Source: Apoda limacodes (taxonomy: Eukaryota; Arthropoda; Insecta; Lepidoptera; Limacodidae). From it: DNA of 64,000 nucleotides. How positions within the stretch are numbered: position 1 is the stretch's first letter; every line of letters begins with the position of its first letter. The stretch covers positions 6,816,563-6,880,562 of the forward strand of contig OX291540.1 in the NCBI GenBank assembly GCA_946406115.1. The letters are read 5' to 3'. The translations under genes were made by a program, and so were the position numbers. Of this stretch, positions 1-10,500 are shown piece after piece. The notes below the pieces were generated by a model that saw only the letters and a program-made list of their open reading frames with translations, was not told where the DNA came from and ran no database searches.

Positions 1-208
1 ACTAGCTACAAATAAAACAGCAGTTCAGTTTATAACGTTTATTCTTGTAGTGTTGTATTTCGTGGTAAATAATAAATCTACACACACACTCACACTTCTA
101 CATCAATTATAAAAAAACTTTAAAACCCTAATTTGCGACTTTCTTTTACTTGCTTTCGAACCCACCCTTCTTGAATCTCTCTCTAGAGCACCTAGCCGGT
201 GCATATGT

Positions 209-271
209 AACAAACTTATCTTTTTTTGTTATACTGGTGCCCAACAACAAACTCATCCTTTTTTGTTATAC
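209..271. repeat. 26-bp direct repeat, two copies
   Basis: A 26-base unit at 209-234 recurs at 246-271 with two mismatches. The unit starts AACAAACT and ends TTTTTTGTTATAC; period 37. No coding content is seen in the first 300 bases. Confidence 0.7.
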
Positions 272-298
272 CTCTTAAATTTTATTTTATTTAAGGAT

Positions 299-753
299 GC
301 GGTATAGGCTAGAACGCGTAAATACGCCGTTTTTGTGCAAATTTTATGTCTGAATTAATGTTCTAAAACTTACTTTTGTCTAGTGCATTACCTTTCTGAG
401 TGATTTTCATTTATTGTATTTAATGCAATAAAAAATCTGGAAGCGACCACTGTTTCAACACTTGTGCAAATTTTGTAAAGCGTGTAGTTGATTACACAAT
501 AAGAATAGCTTATTATCTAGTGCATTGACTCTAAATTGTAGCAAAAACTAAAAAATGTGACTACAAAACGGTAAAAACGTTAAATCCCATACAAAAAAAA
601 TAAGTTTCAAGACATCATTATGGAATAATTTACTAAGGAAGTATATAAAAAATATATCTAATAGTAATGTATATGACATTGTGTTATGATTTTTAGTATA
701 TTTACATACACAACGTTAGTAGTACAGAAATTAGCTTTCTAGCCTATATCGCC
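299..753. mobile_element. MITE family A, copy 1 (non-autonomous DNA element)
   Basis: The segment opens with TATAGGCTAGAA (303-314) and closes with its exact reverse complement (737-748), so it has terminal inverted repeats. A second diverged copy lies at 54834-55158 in the same orientation; both contain the landmarks CGTAAATACGCCG, GGTAAAAACGTTAAATCCCA and CATACACAACGTTAGTA. Copy 1 is about 130 bp longer, with extra sequence at roughly 345-430 and 475-540. No transposase is visible, so it must have been moved in trans. The superfamily is unknown because I cannot define a target-site duplication. Confidence 0.7.
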
Positions 754-837
754 CTCTTAATTAAATCTAACTAGTCAAAGCGCCCGGGTACATAAGTAAA
801 CCTAGTATACCCGGTATGTCGCGCTTGAGAGGTCTGT

Positions 838-1086
838 CTAGTGTTCCGTCCGACGTATTCTGTATATATTAGTATTAACAGTGTTCGCGGACGCGGGCGC
901 GGAAGACGCATGAACTGTAAGCCTGCTGGTCATTTCATCATCTGAATCGATTAATATGTGCCTCGGATATCTAAAAGGTCCTAAGGTCCCTCTATTGGGG
1001 GCGTTATTACATGCGTGCCTAATTAGGGTATTGAGGTGGAGGGCTGCCAATTCAAAGTAGCGTTTTGACGCGTCTTTGATAAAGGC
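838..1086 (-). pseudogene. Jockey-type LINE, C-terminal end of the reverse transcriptase polyprotein (fragment)
   Basis: An open minus-strand frame runs from an in-frame stop at 1087-1089 to a TAG at 838-840. It begins FIKDASKRYFELAALHLN and continues through PFRYPRHILIDSDDEM. That pattern (an FxxxASxRYF segment, then H-x-N-x-L-I-R, then R-x-PRH and an acidic D-D-E) is what I know from the extreme C-terminus of Jockey-clade ORF2 proteins, downstream of the reverse transcriptase. The catalytic domains are absent, so this is a 5'-truncated or rearranged fragment. It is GC-rich compared with its surroundings. It lies directly beside a CR1 3' end of a different LINE family on the same strand. The assignment is by eye. 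Confidence 0.55.
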
Positions 1087-1134
1087 TTAAATGGTTGGTA
1101 GCTCGAAATCGCTATGGAGAGGTCCTTATAATTT

Positions 1135-1335
1135 TTTTTCGGTCCGGTTCGGTCACTGTAACCTATGGACGCTTGCAATCACTCGCCGTGCAACCATCAC
1201 TCGCGCGTTGCCGACCCTTCAGAAATCTAATAACTTCTTTTTTGAAGAACCCCATACTAGCCCTTAGAGAAAACCTTGGCAGGGAGCTCATTCCACAACC
1301 CAAGCGTTCGCGGGAGGAAGTTTCTCTATATATTC
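1135..1335 (-). mobile_element. CR1-type LINE, 3' end fragment
   Basis: Read on the minus strand this is the conserved 3' end of a CR1-type LINE: codons for GFFKKEVIRFLKGRQRASD are readable at about 1195-1245, preceded by the nucleotide block GGTTGTGGAATGAGCTCCCT. The same block occurs at 10266, 42003, 53280 and 62935 on the plus strand. Only the last ~60 codons survive, consistent with 5' truncation during target-primed reverse transcription. Confidence 0.8.
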
Positions 1336-2407
1336 ATCGACCGAAGTAACTTTAATAGCGCGATGAAGGACGCGTGACGACAGCCTTACTTGAAGCGGTA
1401 CGGATCGTAACCGCTACAGATGAATATTTCAATTTTTAATCACCCAGTAATAGATGGTTAAAAAATAAATGGTGTTATAATCAAACCAAGAGTTATTATT
1501 AAAATAGAAAAAGAACTAGGGACATGCAATTTAAGTGAGACAATCTGTTGATCTTGTTTCGCCTTAACTGCATTTCCTAACACCACCATCGGATAGACAT
1601 GCCCTATGATCCGAACTACCAATTTGCAGCACAAGCCATGCGTCTACTTCCACTTAAGGTTCATCTTCAATAGTTAATCAACTGGTTCCCAGCCTATAAC
1701 CAAATTAAGGTAATCGTACTCGTACAAACAATTCTACGAGAAAACTTCATTAGTCGTTTGAAAAATAATAATTCTAACCAAGTACTGTTGTAACATTGAA
1801 TTTTTGTACATAACCATTACGTAACTACCTCTTTTTAACCCCAAATGAAAACTACGTATCTGTCTTTTCAATATTTCAATGCATTTTAAAAATTGCTATA
1901 TTTTTCATATAAAATGTATATTATAGATAAATGTGAAGTTGAAAGGGCTACAGACAAAATTAAGTATAACAAATTAAGTACATATATACCATGTGCAAAC
2001 TCAATAAAAATGAGATTAAACGACCAATCTTCGTAGCAATATCAACGCAATCTAATTCCTGATGTTGCCGTCACGAATCCTAAAATGGAGTAGTGACGAG
2101 GTAGTGACTTTCGGCCATATTTGATATCGAGACGGAATATCGTAGACGATATTACTTTGAAATTGAATTTCGAGCCTTTCGAGTTTTCGTGAAGAGCTGT
2201 GATGTAACGTACACAACTCTCATCTTTCAGGAAGAGGTCGTTGAAGCTACCATCCACGTGAAACAAATACATACATACAATTAAATGTAAGGTATCTTTT
2301 TAGTGTCATATTCTACACCTGACGCCAGTACGCAAGTAGCAGTACAATAAGGGGGAAATAATAACACACAAAACACATTACCTGTTATCATCATTGCTTT
2401 TGTAAAA
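1336..2407. other. AT-rich stretch without recognised features
   Basis: I see no coding frame or repeat structure here that I can name. The short open frames are in AT-rich DNA and have no recognisable motifs. Confidence 0.5.
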
Positions 2408-2637
2408 CTTAGGGTCGGCTCAGACCAAGACGCGACGCGACGCGACTTTTTTTAACAATTAGATACAAATTATGGTGAGAGCACAAAATTGAGAGGTGAC
2501 GTGTCGAAGTAGGTACACCAAGATGCGTCGCACGACGTTGGGTTGCGTATCTTTTTGTCTAGTAAACATGGTCTATAATGTGTTGCTATCTAAACCATGC
2601 CGCGTCGCGACGCGTCTCGGTCTAAGCCGACCCTAAG
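2408..2637. mobile_element. GC-armed palindromic MITE
   Basis: The left end CTTAGGGTCGGCTCAGACC (2408-2426) is matched with one mismatch by the reverse complement of the right end (to 2637), and the arms continue into ACGCG repeats on both sides, about 38 bp each. The 230-bp length, lack of any coding frame and strong terminal symmetry mark a MITE. A TA or TTA target duplication is possible because the arms begin and end with TTAGGG/CCCTAA, but it cannot be separated from the arms. Confidence 0.75.
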
Positions 2638-2880
2638 GTTAAAAGTGACATTGTGCCACGTGCCAGGCAGATCTTTTTATTAATACGCTTTGCATTGCTG
2701 CTTTTCTTTGAGATTATTAAAAAAACGATTTTTATCAGGATTTGTTTACTAGGTTTCAGATATCCGCAATAACCCCTCATACAACAGAAAGCACAGAATA
2801 AAGCATAGAAATCGTGTCCAAAGTTAATGGGTGTACTCAGGCCGGATATTCTTATAAGTCTAATTACGCCCAAGCAAATG

Positions 2881-2906
2881 ATATATATATATATATATAT
2901 ATATAT
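2881..2906. repeat. (AT)13 microsatellite
   Basis: Pure AT dinucleotide run. Confidence 0.95.
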
Positions 2907-5079
2907 GATATGATAACCTTTGCCGACGAATTAATTAAATTATATGGTGATCGAATTTTAGATTATTTTTCGGGTTTTGTAGGACAAGGAATCCTCACAT
3001 TTAAGTACAAGTAAATAAATATGTCAACTTAAAAATTAATGGAGAGGGTTGTAACAACCTATTTTTAGGTGTCTCAGGCATCTTATTGCTCTAAGATTTC
3101 TAATCGGCTTATTTTTTTTAATCATAAATATCTACTAAGTAATTGAAGTATATTGGTGATAACTGACAATTAACCCTGGCGTTTTTAAGCCAAATTAATC
3201 GCTTAAATAAATTCATAACGGCGGCGCTCCTGATAATTTAAGGAAGATAGACTGCTGTAACTGTAGTTGTGCTGTGGTTAAACCACGTTCGTTCACGAAA
3301 TATGCATATGTGTGAGTCGTAGTTCATTTAACAGTTATATTTGCGGTAGTGTTTCGTATAACAATACTATAGTTTAATAATAAAAGGAAATAGACATAAC
3401 TCAATTAACCCGATACAACGTAAGTGAAGTTGTATTGAAACTTAGTATTGTGAAAAGGGTGTCTACGAAGAACGACGCAAAAGATAAAATTAATCACAAA
3501 TGATCTATGTATCAAAGAAAGCATTGCGAACTTCCAACATAAAGATTAAATAGATCAAAAGGATAAAAACTCCAAAAAGTAACATAAATTCCAAGCCCAT
3601 CAAATAAACAAAGGCAGGAAAATGATAAGGGAGGCGTCTGTATAAAGCAATTACTGTTTATAACCCTATTAATACAGATCAAGTTTGCTTATAGCTAATA
3701 TAAGAAACACTTTAAAACTCACTAAGCCCTTTTTTAGAATCGCACCTTATGATTCTAATTTCGATTTATATTATTTCAAGTTCGTCTTTTAAAATTTATG
3801 AATTTGCTAATGGAATGGAACGGTCAAATTGATGCTCTACGGGAGCGAAAAAGGGGGACTATTACGAGTAAAACGAAACGCAGTCAATGTTTCATTAATA
3901 CTATTGTGTCAGCCGAGACGCCTTGTAGGCGAAGTTTTATTGGTTACCGGTACGAGGACGTTTAAAATGGGAATATGCAATGAGCTATCGATTTATTGAA
4001 ACGGGTTCTGTCGAATATCTTGAATAATTTGTATCAAGAGCCAAGCGAGGCCATACTAAATTATTGCGCAGCTAGGTCAAATCGAATATACGTAATATGT
4101 CACACACAACAACCTTTAAAGAAATTCTTAGAACTAAAATACATTTCTCTGAAAACAAACTTACATTTCATCGAAACCATTTATTACAGTTATCGTTAGT
4201 TAAAGTGCTATAACTAAAAGCCAAACTCTTTAAAAACAAAATTAAGAAAATAAAACAAAAGAACTGTAATATCTTAAATTGTTTTCTGCACAATAAGCTA
4301 ACATTAATATCTCTCAAAGTCAGTGGATATCAAGTAAATTGGGCGTATTTAATGAATCTCACTAAGGAACGGGCGGCGGCGTCGGAACAGAAATGGCGCG
4401 TTCAAACGTTCGTTATAGTGACTACAATATAATTTTACTCGACTTGTACAACTTCGTTTAAATAATTTAGAATTGGATCGCAGAAACAATAAACAAGAGT
4501 TTCTCGTTTTAATTTTATAATAGAAGTTCAAAAGCTCTTTCTATCTCACCTCAGCACAAGCTGATTGGTATCCATTCGTGTAGTCAAATAATGCATTAAT
4601 GAAATACAAAAACATTTTCATTAGATTCTTGATTTTCATACAGAGAACCCTAAAAATCGGCTGACTGAAGCAATAGCGAATGAAAGGATATTAAAATTGA
4701 CTTTGCAACTGCGGCACCAGGAAATAATAACTTCTTTGGAAGCTGGGTTAGAATGGGGTGCATATATTTTCTCATTCAAGCACAATTTTGCAACAGCAGT
4801 TGCGTTGCTTTAACCATTTCATCTGCAGTTTTCTTACATTTTTTATCAGAATGTACTTTATGGTTTAGGCTTTTATTTCGTACACAATAACCACAAGGTT
4901 TTACGAAGGTGCAGTGCTATTTATTATTAAGGTTTAGGAGTCCGTAAGTACGTTAAAATTATAGCACTATTTATTTAATTATAACTGGTGTTTGTTTATA
5001 TAAAGTGCATATATTAGCATAGTTTAAAGGAAACTATATGTAGGAAGTAGAATAAGCATAGAATAACAAGGATTAAAAG
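2907..5079. other. Stretch without recognised features
   Basis: No gene or named repeat identified. All open frames are short and lack motifs. Isolated GC-richer patches at about 3220-3300 and 3880-3970 show no recognisable product. Confidence 0.5.
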
Positions 5080-5473
5080 GATACAGTTCGCAGCTTTTGG
5101 CAGCGTTATTCATACAAATGAATTTACTTCATGTTTTGGATATTTACTGATCAACTACTGTACTGTTTGTACTTACTTTAAATTTTATAGGCATGATCTC
5201 AAACTGAATATCTATGTCTGTGGTTTTTCGAAATCCTAAAAAAATATTTTATAAACTTTTATATATTATTCGAGACCATTTGTATGAAAAACTTGAATCC
5301 TGTATACCTTATAAGCTTTAAAATTTAATAGAAAACTGGCACACTGCAGACTTAAATATTTAATCCTAGAACACGACTTCAAAATTTCATGGTGTTAGAT
5401 TTGTAAGTGTCAAAAATAAGTGGGAAATTCGTTTGTATGAAGCACGCTGCGAGGCGCCACGAATCGTATTCAC
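5080..5473. mobile_element. Foldback element family B, copy 1 (long terminal inverted repeats)
   Basis: The left arm (about 5080-5125, with TTCGCAGC and CATACAAATGAAT) pairs with the right arm (about 5405-5473, with GTCAAAAATAAGTGG, TTTGTATGAAGCACGC and GAATCGTATTC), giving inverted repeats of about 50-65 bp. A second copy at 23503-23873 has the same layout and shares the internal block CACAGAC/TTTTGGAAAACC in similar position, read here as TGGTTTTTCG plus AATCC. A third partial copy is at 19590-19695. No transposase frame is present; an 87-codon open frame over the right arm is a by-product of the arm. Confidence 0.7.
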
Positions 5474-6181
5474 TTAATGAACAATCTACTTCCTTAGAAA
5501 GTGAATTACATCCAAATCATACGCAGGTAGTAAGGAAAATGATAAATGTAAACGTACAAATATCTATGTATCTAAGCAGTAAGTGTATTAGTATTAAGAA
5601 TCTCCAGATAGTCGAAATACTGTTTACATCTCTGAGAATATACAACAGTATACATCTTCCGTTGTATTAACTTACTCAACCTGCTGTCTATAACGACCGT
5701 ACAGTCATTACCTGTCGTTACATACAAATGTATATATTTAAACAGTAAATTATATTAAGCATTAGATACTTGGAAGAAGAGAAAAATCCTCGCTTGAGGT
5801 TATTAATTTGACTGTATCTTCGCTGTGAAAATAAAATTTGTTGACCGGTAATTTATAATTTAGGGCCGTCTAGCCTTATCAGAATTATGTCTTTCCTTTC
5901 TGTTTAGTTTTCGAACAATATAATTTAAAATACGTTCATTGTGCACTATTTATAATATTATTACTTTTATACTTTCCCCCTGCCCAATCCTCACTTGCTT
6001 CTTACAGGTCATCAGGAACTGGTAATGATGGATGGTATATTCTTTCAGTATTTGTAATTCATATATCAAAATTCGAAAATTATGTTTGGTAAAAGACTGT
6101 GTGTTGGTTTCGCAAGAGACGGGAAGAACTAGCATATATTAATGTAATAACACAACAGTTCTGCCATATTTTAGCAAGAAT
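5474..6181. other. Stretch without recognised features
   Basis: AT-rich, nothing recognised. Confidence 0.5.
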
Positions 6182-6370
6182 ATAAAATAAAAATCAGAGA
6201 AGTGCGAGTTAAACTCGCGCACCGTGGGTCGGAACCAGCACCAACGGTACGGATACTATCTTAATATTTGCCAACACAAATATAAAAAAGTGCCGTTAGT
6301 CGGTCACCCATCCAATGACTGAACAAGCCCAACGTTGCTAAGTTCGCATATAGTTTCCAATATTAAACGT
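6182..6370 (-). mobile_element. SINE with a 5S-rRNA-like head (minus strand)
   Basis: The minus strand at about 6295-6345 reads AGCAACGTTGGGC, then TTGGATGGGTGACCG. This closely follows the part of insect 5S rRNA that holds the internal RNA polymerase III control region, including the box C motif GGATGGGTGACCG. It is not a 5S gene: the 5' half and the closing stem are missing. Downstream on the same strand are the near-palindrome GTGCGCGAGTTTAACTCGC (6202-6222 region) and an AT-rich tail. A polymerase III head plus an unrelated tail is the layout of a SINE. A second copy of the 5S-like block is at 34735-34782. Confidence 0.5.
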
Positions 6371-7434
6371 TGCTGGGTAGTTTGACGTCAGAAAGGACAC
6401 AAAAGTACCTGTTTCTCTTAATAATCTGGTATATTTTAACTAGAAGGAGCTTTTATGGTAATTTATAAGTTTAACAGCAGGAGCCCCACTCTTGACAATT
6501 CGCGGTTACTATAATCACTGCATGTTTAAATTTTGAGTGTATACTGTTATTACGATAAAACAAAAACAATGAAAACTTATATCCTACCTACTAAAATGTT
6601 TACTTTTTGATTTTTTTATCATTTGTTAGGTAAGCCGCCATAACAACGCATATTCGGTAAGACTTTCAGTCATTTACCTGTTACGATTTTAAAGATAGAG
6701 CTCTTAAAGGTCGGTCAGACAGATAGACAGTCCCGGTCCCGTTGGCAATCTTCGGATACGGACGACTAAAAAGGGAAGTGAAAAAGCTGTGACTCACTGA
6801 AGGACCGAATCCTCATATAGTCTAAAAAACTAATCTTTAATATATAATTATATAATATACAATTTTGGTGTTTACTTTCGCAGCAAACATTATATTTTTT
6901 TTATTACAGTCAAAATAAAAGAAATAATGTATGTAATTAACCGTAAATCAAACATGAGATTTAAATTTTGAATACGTATGTATTGTTATAATAATGCACC
7001 TATAATGATATTTAATCTATTAAATAACATTATACAGATCGTTTTCATTATCGTCAGTATGTATGTACTTTATCCCTTTAATATACCTCAAAGCGACAGT
7101 TCAGAAGAAAAGAAACACGCGGTCGCAAGGACAAGGTCAGTTAGAATATACTCATTCAAGCTTACTCGGCAAGATTTTTATTGATTAAGATTAACAAATC
7201 ACTAAAGGTGATTTCTAGCCCTTAAACTGAAAAATAAAGGAAATATAATACAAACTTTCCCTACCAAGCTAACAAGAAGGAAAACTAAACACTGCACTAA
7301 ACTGTACACCTGCCTCAGAGAATTCGATAGGAGATTTTACAAAGGTTTAATTTATTTATTTGTATATTAATTAATATAAAATATAAAACCCCGAATTATG
7401 TTAAAATCTTGCACGATGACCTCTGACAAGTAGA
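6371..7434. other. Stretch without recognised features
   Basis: Nothing firm. A short GC-richer patch at 6690-6790 with GACAGATAGACAG resembles the tails of the ACGGAACCC repeat family, but it is too short to assign. Confidence 0.45.
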
Positions 7435-7690
7435 CTGCTGAATCAGGCCGCCATCAGACATCAGAGGCCAATAGTACGCAAAGTATCGCGACTCCCTGGA
7501 GAGTTTCTTAGACAAGTCACAAGAGCCTATGGGCGGATATGTGGTGTATAATGGTATTGGTAAGTAGCGATGAACACCGGCGACCCGCCGAGTCTATGCA
7601 CTCAGGTGCGGTTGCTATGCAGACTTTTCCCCAAGGGAAAAACCCGCATTTGAGACCCAAAGTCTCGCCAGACTAGAAAATAGGCATGAT
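7435..7690. repeat. GC-rich island, probable dispersed repeat
   Basis: A sharply bounded patch of roughly 50% GC inside AT-rich flanks, with no open coding frame of note. The blocks TCTATGCACTCAGG and GACTTTTCCCCAAGGG look like a transposon piece, but no second copy exists in this window and I cannot name it. Confidence 0.3.
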
Positions 7691-8427
7691 TACTTACATG
7701 TTTATTGTAAAACACTTTTAGAACACAATTAAACAATCAAGAAGGTATACCTATCGGGTGAGTATTAATAGTTTATTATTAGTATTACAGATTAATATTG
7801 TCGAATATAAACTACTCACACCGCTCGCAACTCGTAAAGTAATGCATGACAATATGTGTCAGTTGCAAATTTACTTTTTAGGGTTCGCTATTGAAGCGCT
7901 TGAAGATGACCATGGTAGCAGGCCTGGGTGTCGTGAAACTTTTAGGGTTTCTAGTATCATTGGTCCGTCTTCCTAAGGATAAAACAAGTACCTACAGGAT
8001 CTTTATCCTGTTATAATATATACGAGTATATATATATAGTTAATTGGTTAGGTTATGGATTGAAGTAGAAATTTCAGTTTTTGTTCCTGACTAGTGGAAT
8101 CATTAATTTAATATAAATATCTATAGCGTATCAAAATATCAGCTTTTGTAATCAGTTTTAATAACATGCAAATTGCCATTTCAACATGCTATCCGAACAG
8201 TCTCCAAAGTATTGTAAATTGCATCGTTAATGCACAGACACGAAATCATCGATACATAATGGATGACTTAGGTATTTAATTATTGAAACAACCTAACACC
8301 ATCTGCTAACTGCGTTTTTTGTAGTTTAACCCGATTTAGAAATGATATATATACTGTCCGTCTGGAACTACCGCACGAGCAATTTGTCTTTGTTTGCCTT
8401 GATATCGAAGATTTTTTGCAAATAAAT

Positions 8428-8806
8428 GGACGCCATATTGTATCCGCTATCTTGATTTTCAAAAACTAATAATAGATTTGTATTCAGAACTCTCAAAACG
8501 CTAACGGATTTTTTCCAAATATTGGACGACAAATTGGATCCGCCACCGTGAATGGAAAAAAATAAAAGAATTGAATTCAGCACCCTCAAAGTCAATTTCA
8601 ATGTTTTTATTCAAATTAGGTTTTCACAATCACTATTGAATCGTCACAGTTATTATACACTTTGTTTTTGACTATTTTTACCTTAAAAACTTAGTTTCGC
8701 GAAATCAAAGAATTTTGACCAAAAAATGCACACTATATTGCATTCGCCATCTTGAATTTTAAAAAACTAATGAAACATTGGAATTTATAACCCTCAAAAA
8801 GCTAAC
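8428..8806. repeat. Three diverged copies of a ~75-bp unit
   Basis: Three related segments start near 8428, 8525 and 8729. Each has a GCCATATTGTATCCGC-like block, then a TATCTTGATTTT-like block, and ends with CTCAAAA(C/A)GCTAAC or ACCCTCAAAGTC. Similarity is moderate, so this is an old, irregularly spaced local duplication. The overlapping short minus-strand frames are not genes. Confidence 0.5.
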
Positions 8807-8858
8807 AAAACTTCATGAAAATCGAAGAATTTTTGTAAAGAAATGTACCAAAAAGAAT

Positions 8859-9105
8859 GCTCGCAGCCTAGTTGGTAGTGTGGCTGGCTGCTGTGCCGAT
8901 GGTGTGGGTTTGGTTCCCGCACTAGACTAACATTTGAGTTTGTATTGAATCTGGGTGAATTTATGTATTATATGCTAACGTATTTACAAAATAAAGCAAT
9001 ATATGTTTATTTGTATCTGTTGTCTGGTATCCATAACCCAAGCTTTGCTTACTTTGGGCCAGACGGTGGCGCTGTGTGTAATGTCTTAAAATATTTATTT
9101 ATTTC
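8859..9105 (+). mobile_element. tRNA-derived SINE (Lepidoptera type)
   Basis: It starts CTCGCAGCCTAGTTGGTAGT (box A-like) and has GGTTTGGTTCCCGC (8907-8920, box B-like), the spacing of a tRNA-type internal polymerase III promoter. The body includes GTTGTCTGGTATCCATAAC and CAGACGGTGGCGCTGTGTGT and the element ends in an A/T-rich TATTTATTTATT tail. I recognise this head-body combination from lepidopteran SINEs. It is not a functional tRNA gene: no cloverleaf can be completed around the box A and box B blocks. Confidence 0.75.
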
Positions 9106-10265
9106 CAAAACGATCAGATCCAAACAGACCGCGCACATACACAGACATGCAGATACATAAACATCCATCACTATGCAAACTGTCGCAAATTCCCCAGGTC
9201 TTAAAACAAATTCAGCAATTTCAATTTTCGGACCCATTGTAGTAAATTCCTATCTCAAAGTGACAAGAGACGACATAAATCTTTTTTTAAAAAAACATCA
9301 CCTCTATTTCATAATGTGAACTATGGTAATATATTTATTTGATACGTACTAGCGAATATATGTAAAGACTATTTTTCGTGAAAATTCTCGCGTGAAAGGT
9401 TAGATACCTTCCAAATAAAGACTGAATGGAGGCCGAGAGGAGACCTTGTGGATTCCACCCTCTGCGCCTGTAATAAACTAGATTGGCACACCCTGTACTA
9501 TTAAGTAACGTTGCTTGGTAACGTTTAATCATGGTATAGAAACACTAAAAGAAATTATAGCAGATTGGAGGCTTGTTTATTGTAGGCAGGAATTAAGACC
9601 AGTAAGTAAAATGCAAACCATGACTGTTTATTGTAGTGTTGTATGAGAGGAGTTTGCAGGACCATGAGGTGAGTCTGTCAATAATACGAATCCAGCAATG
9701 GCATCGCAGCCGAGGCTTTACTCAAAAACGCAAAATAAAAAACAGACAATTTAATCTCAGAATTGACCTAAAGATAATAAGTCAAAAACTTGATAATGTC
9801 CTACCTTTTTTATAAACCCAGCTCCCCGCGGCGCGGCGGCTGAAGCAGCTCGGTCGGTCGTCACTTGCAGTTTAATTTTTGAAAAAATTAAGAATAATAT
9901 AACTATTTAGATATTTGTCTTTTCGCCGTTAAAAAGATTACTAACCTTTTTTGAAAGAAATAAGATATTCATTGCGGTTTCGCGACAATCGATGAATTTC
10001 ATACGTCATTTCAAATGCGCAATGTATATCTTATTTCTATGGATTTTGAATCGAGCCGCAGGCCATGCAAAGAAAACAGTATTCGTATTTACTGTCGCCT
10101 GTTCTGTCTAGAAGTATTTATTATTAGCAATCCAGAATCGATGTCCTTCCTGTGTTCTTTTTTTGAATGGTATTTAAACTTTTCACAGCGTTTTTGAGTA
10201 AAATACAATAATTGTTTAGTAATTTAAGGAAAACAAAAGCGATGTAGTTTTTCATAAAAAGAATC
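9106..10265. other. Stretch without recognised features
   Basis: Mostly AT-rich. A GC-rich patch at 9820-9865 follows a TATAAA at 9811, but with no supported exon I do not call a promoter. Confidence 0.45.
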
Positions 10266-10500
10266 AAGTTTCAAAGAAACTTCATCCCGCACTTTGGTTG
10301 TGGAATGAGCTCCCTATCAAGGTTTTCTCTAAAGACTACTACAGTATAGGGTTCTTCAAGAAAGAAGTTATTAGATTTTTGTAGGGTCGGCAACGCGCGA
10401 GTGATGACCCAGTTGTTGCAACCGTCCAAAGGCTACGGTGACCGCTTACCATCACTCGGGCCATAAGCTTGTTTGCCACCTTAGTGGTATAAACATCCTA
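10266..10500 (+). mobile_element. CR1-type LINE, 3' end fragment
   Basis: Contains TGGTTGTGGAATGAGCTCCC, the codons for GFFKKEVIRFL and the 3' untranslated landmarks AAGGCTACGGTGACCGCT and GCTTGTTTGCCACCTTAGTG. This is the same 3' end found at 1135, 42003, 53280 and 62897, again 5'-truncated. Confidence 0.8.

Noticed and set aside
6295..6345. Possible 5S rRNA gene
   Set aside because: Only the middle control-region part matches; the 5' and 3' ends that form the closing stem are absent.
8859..8930. Possible tRNA gene
   Set aside because: The box A-like and box B-like sequences belong to a SINE head; no proper acceptor and anticodon stems can be completed, and the SINE body follows directly.
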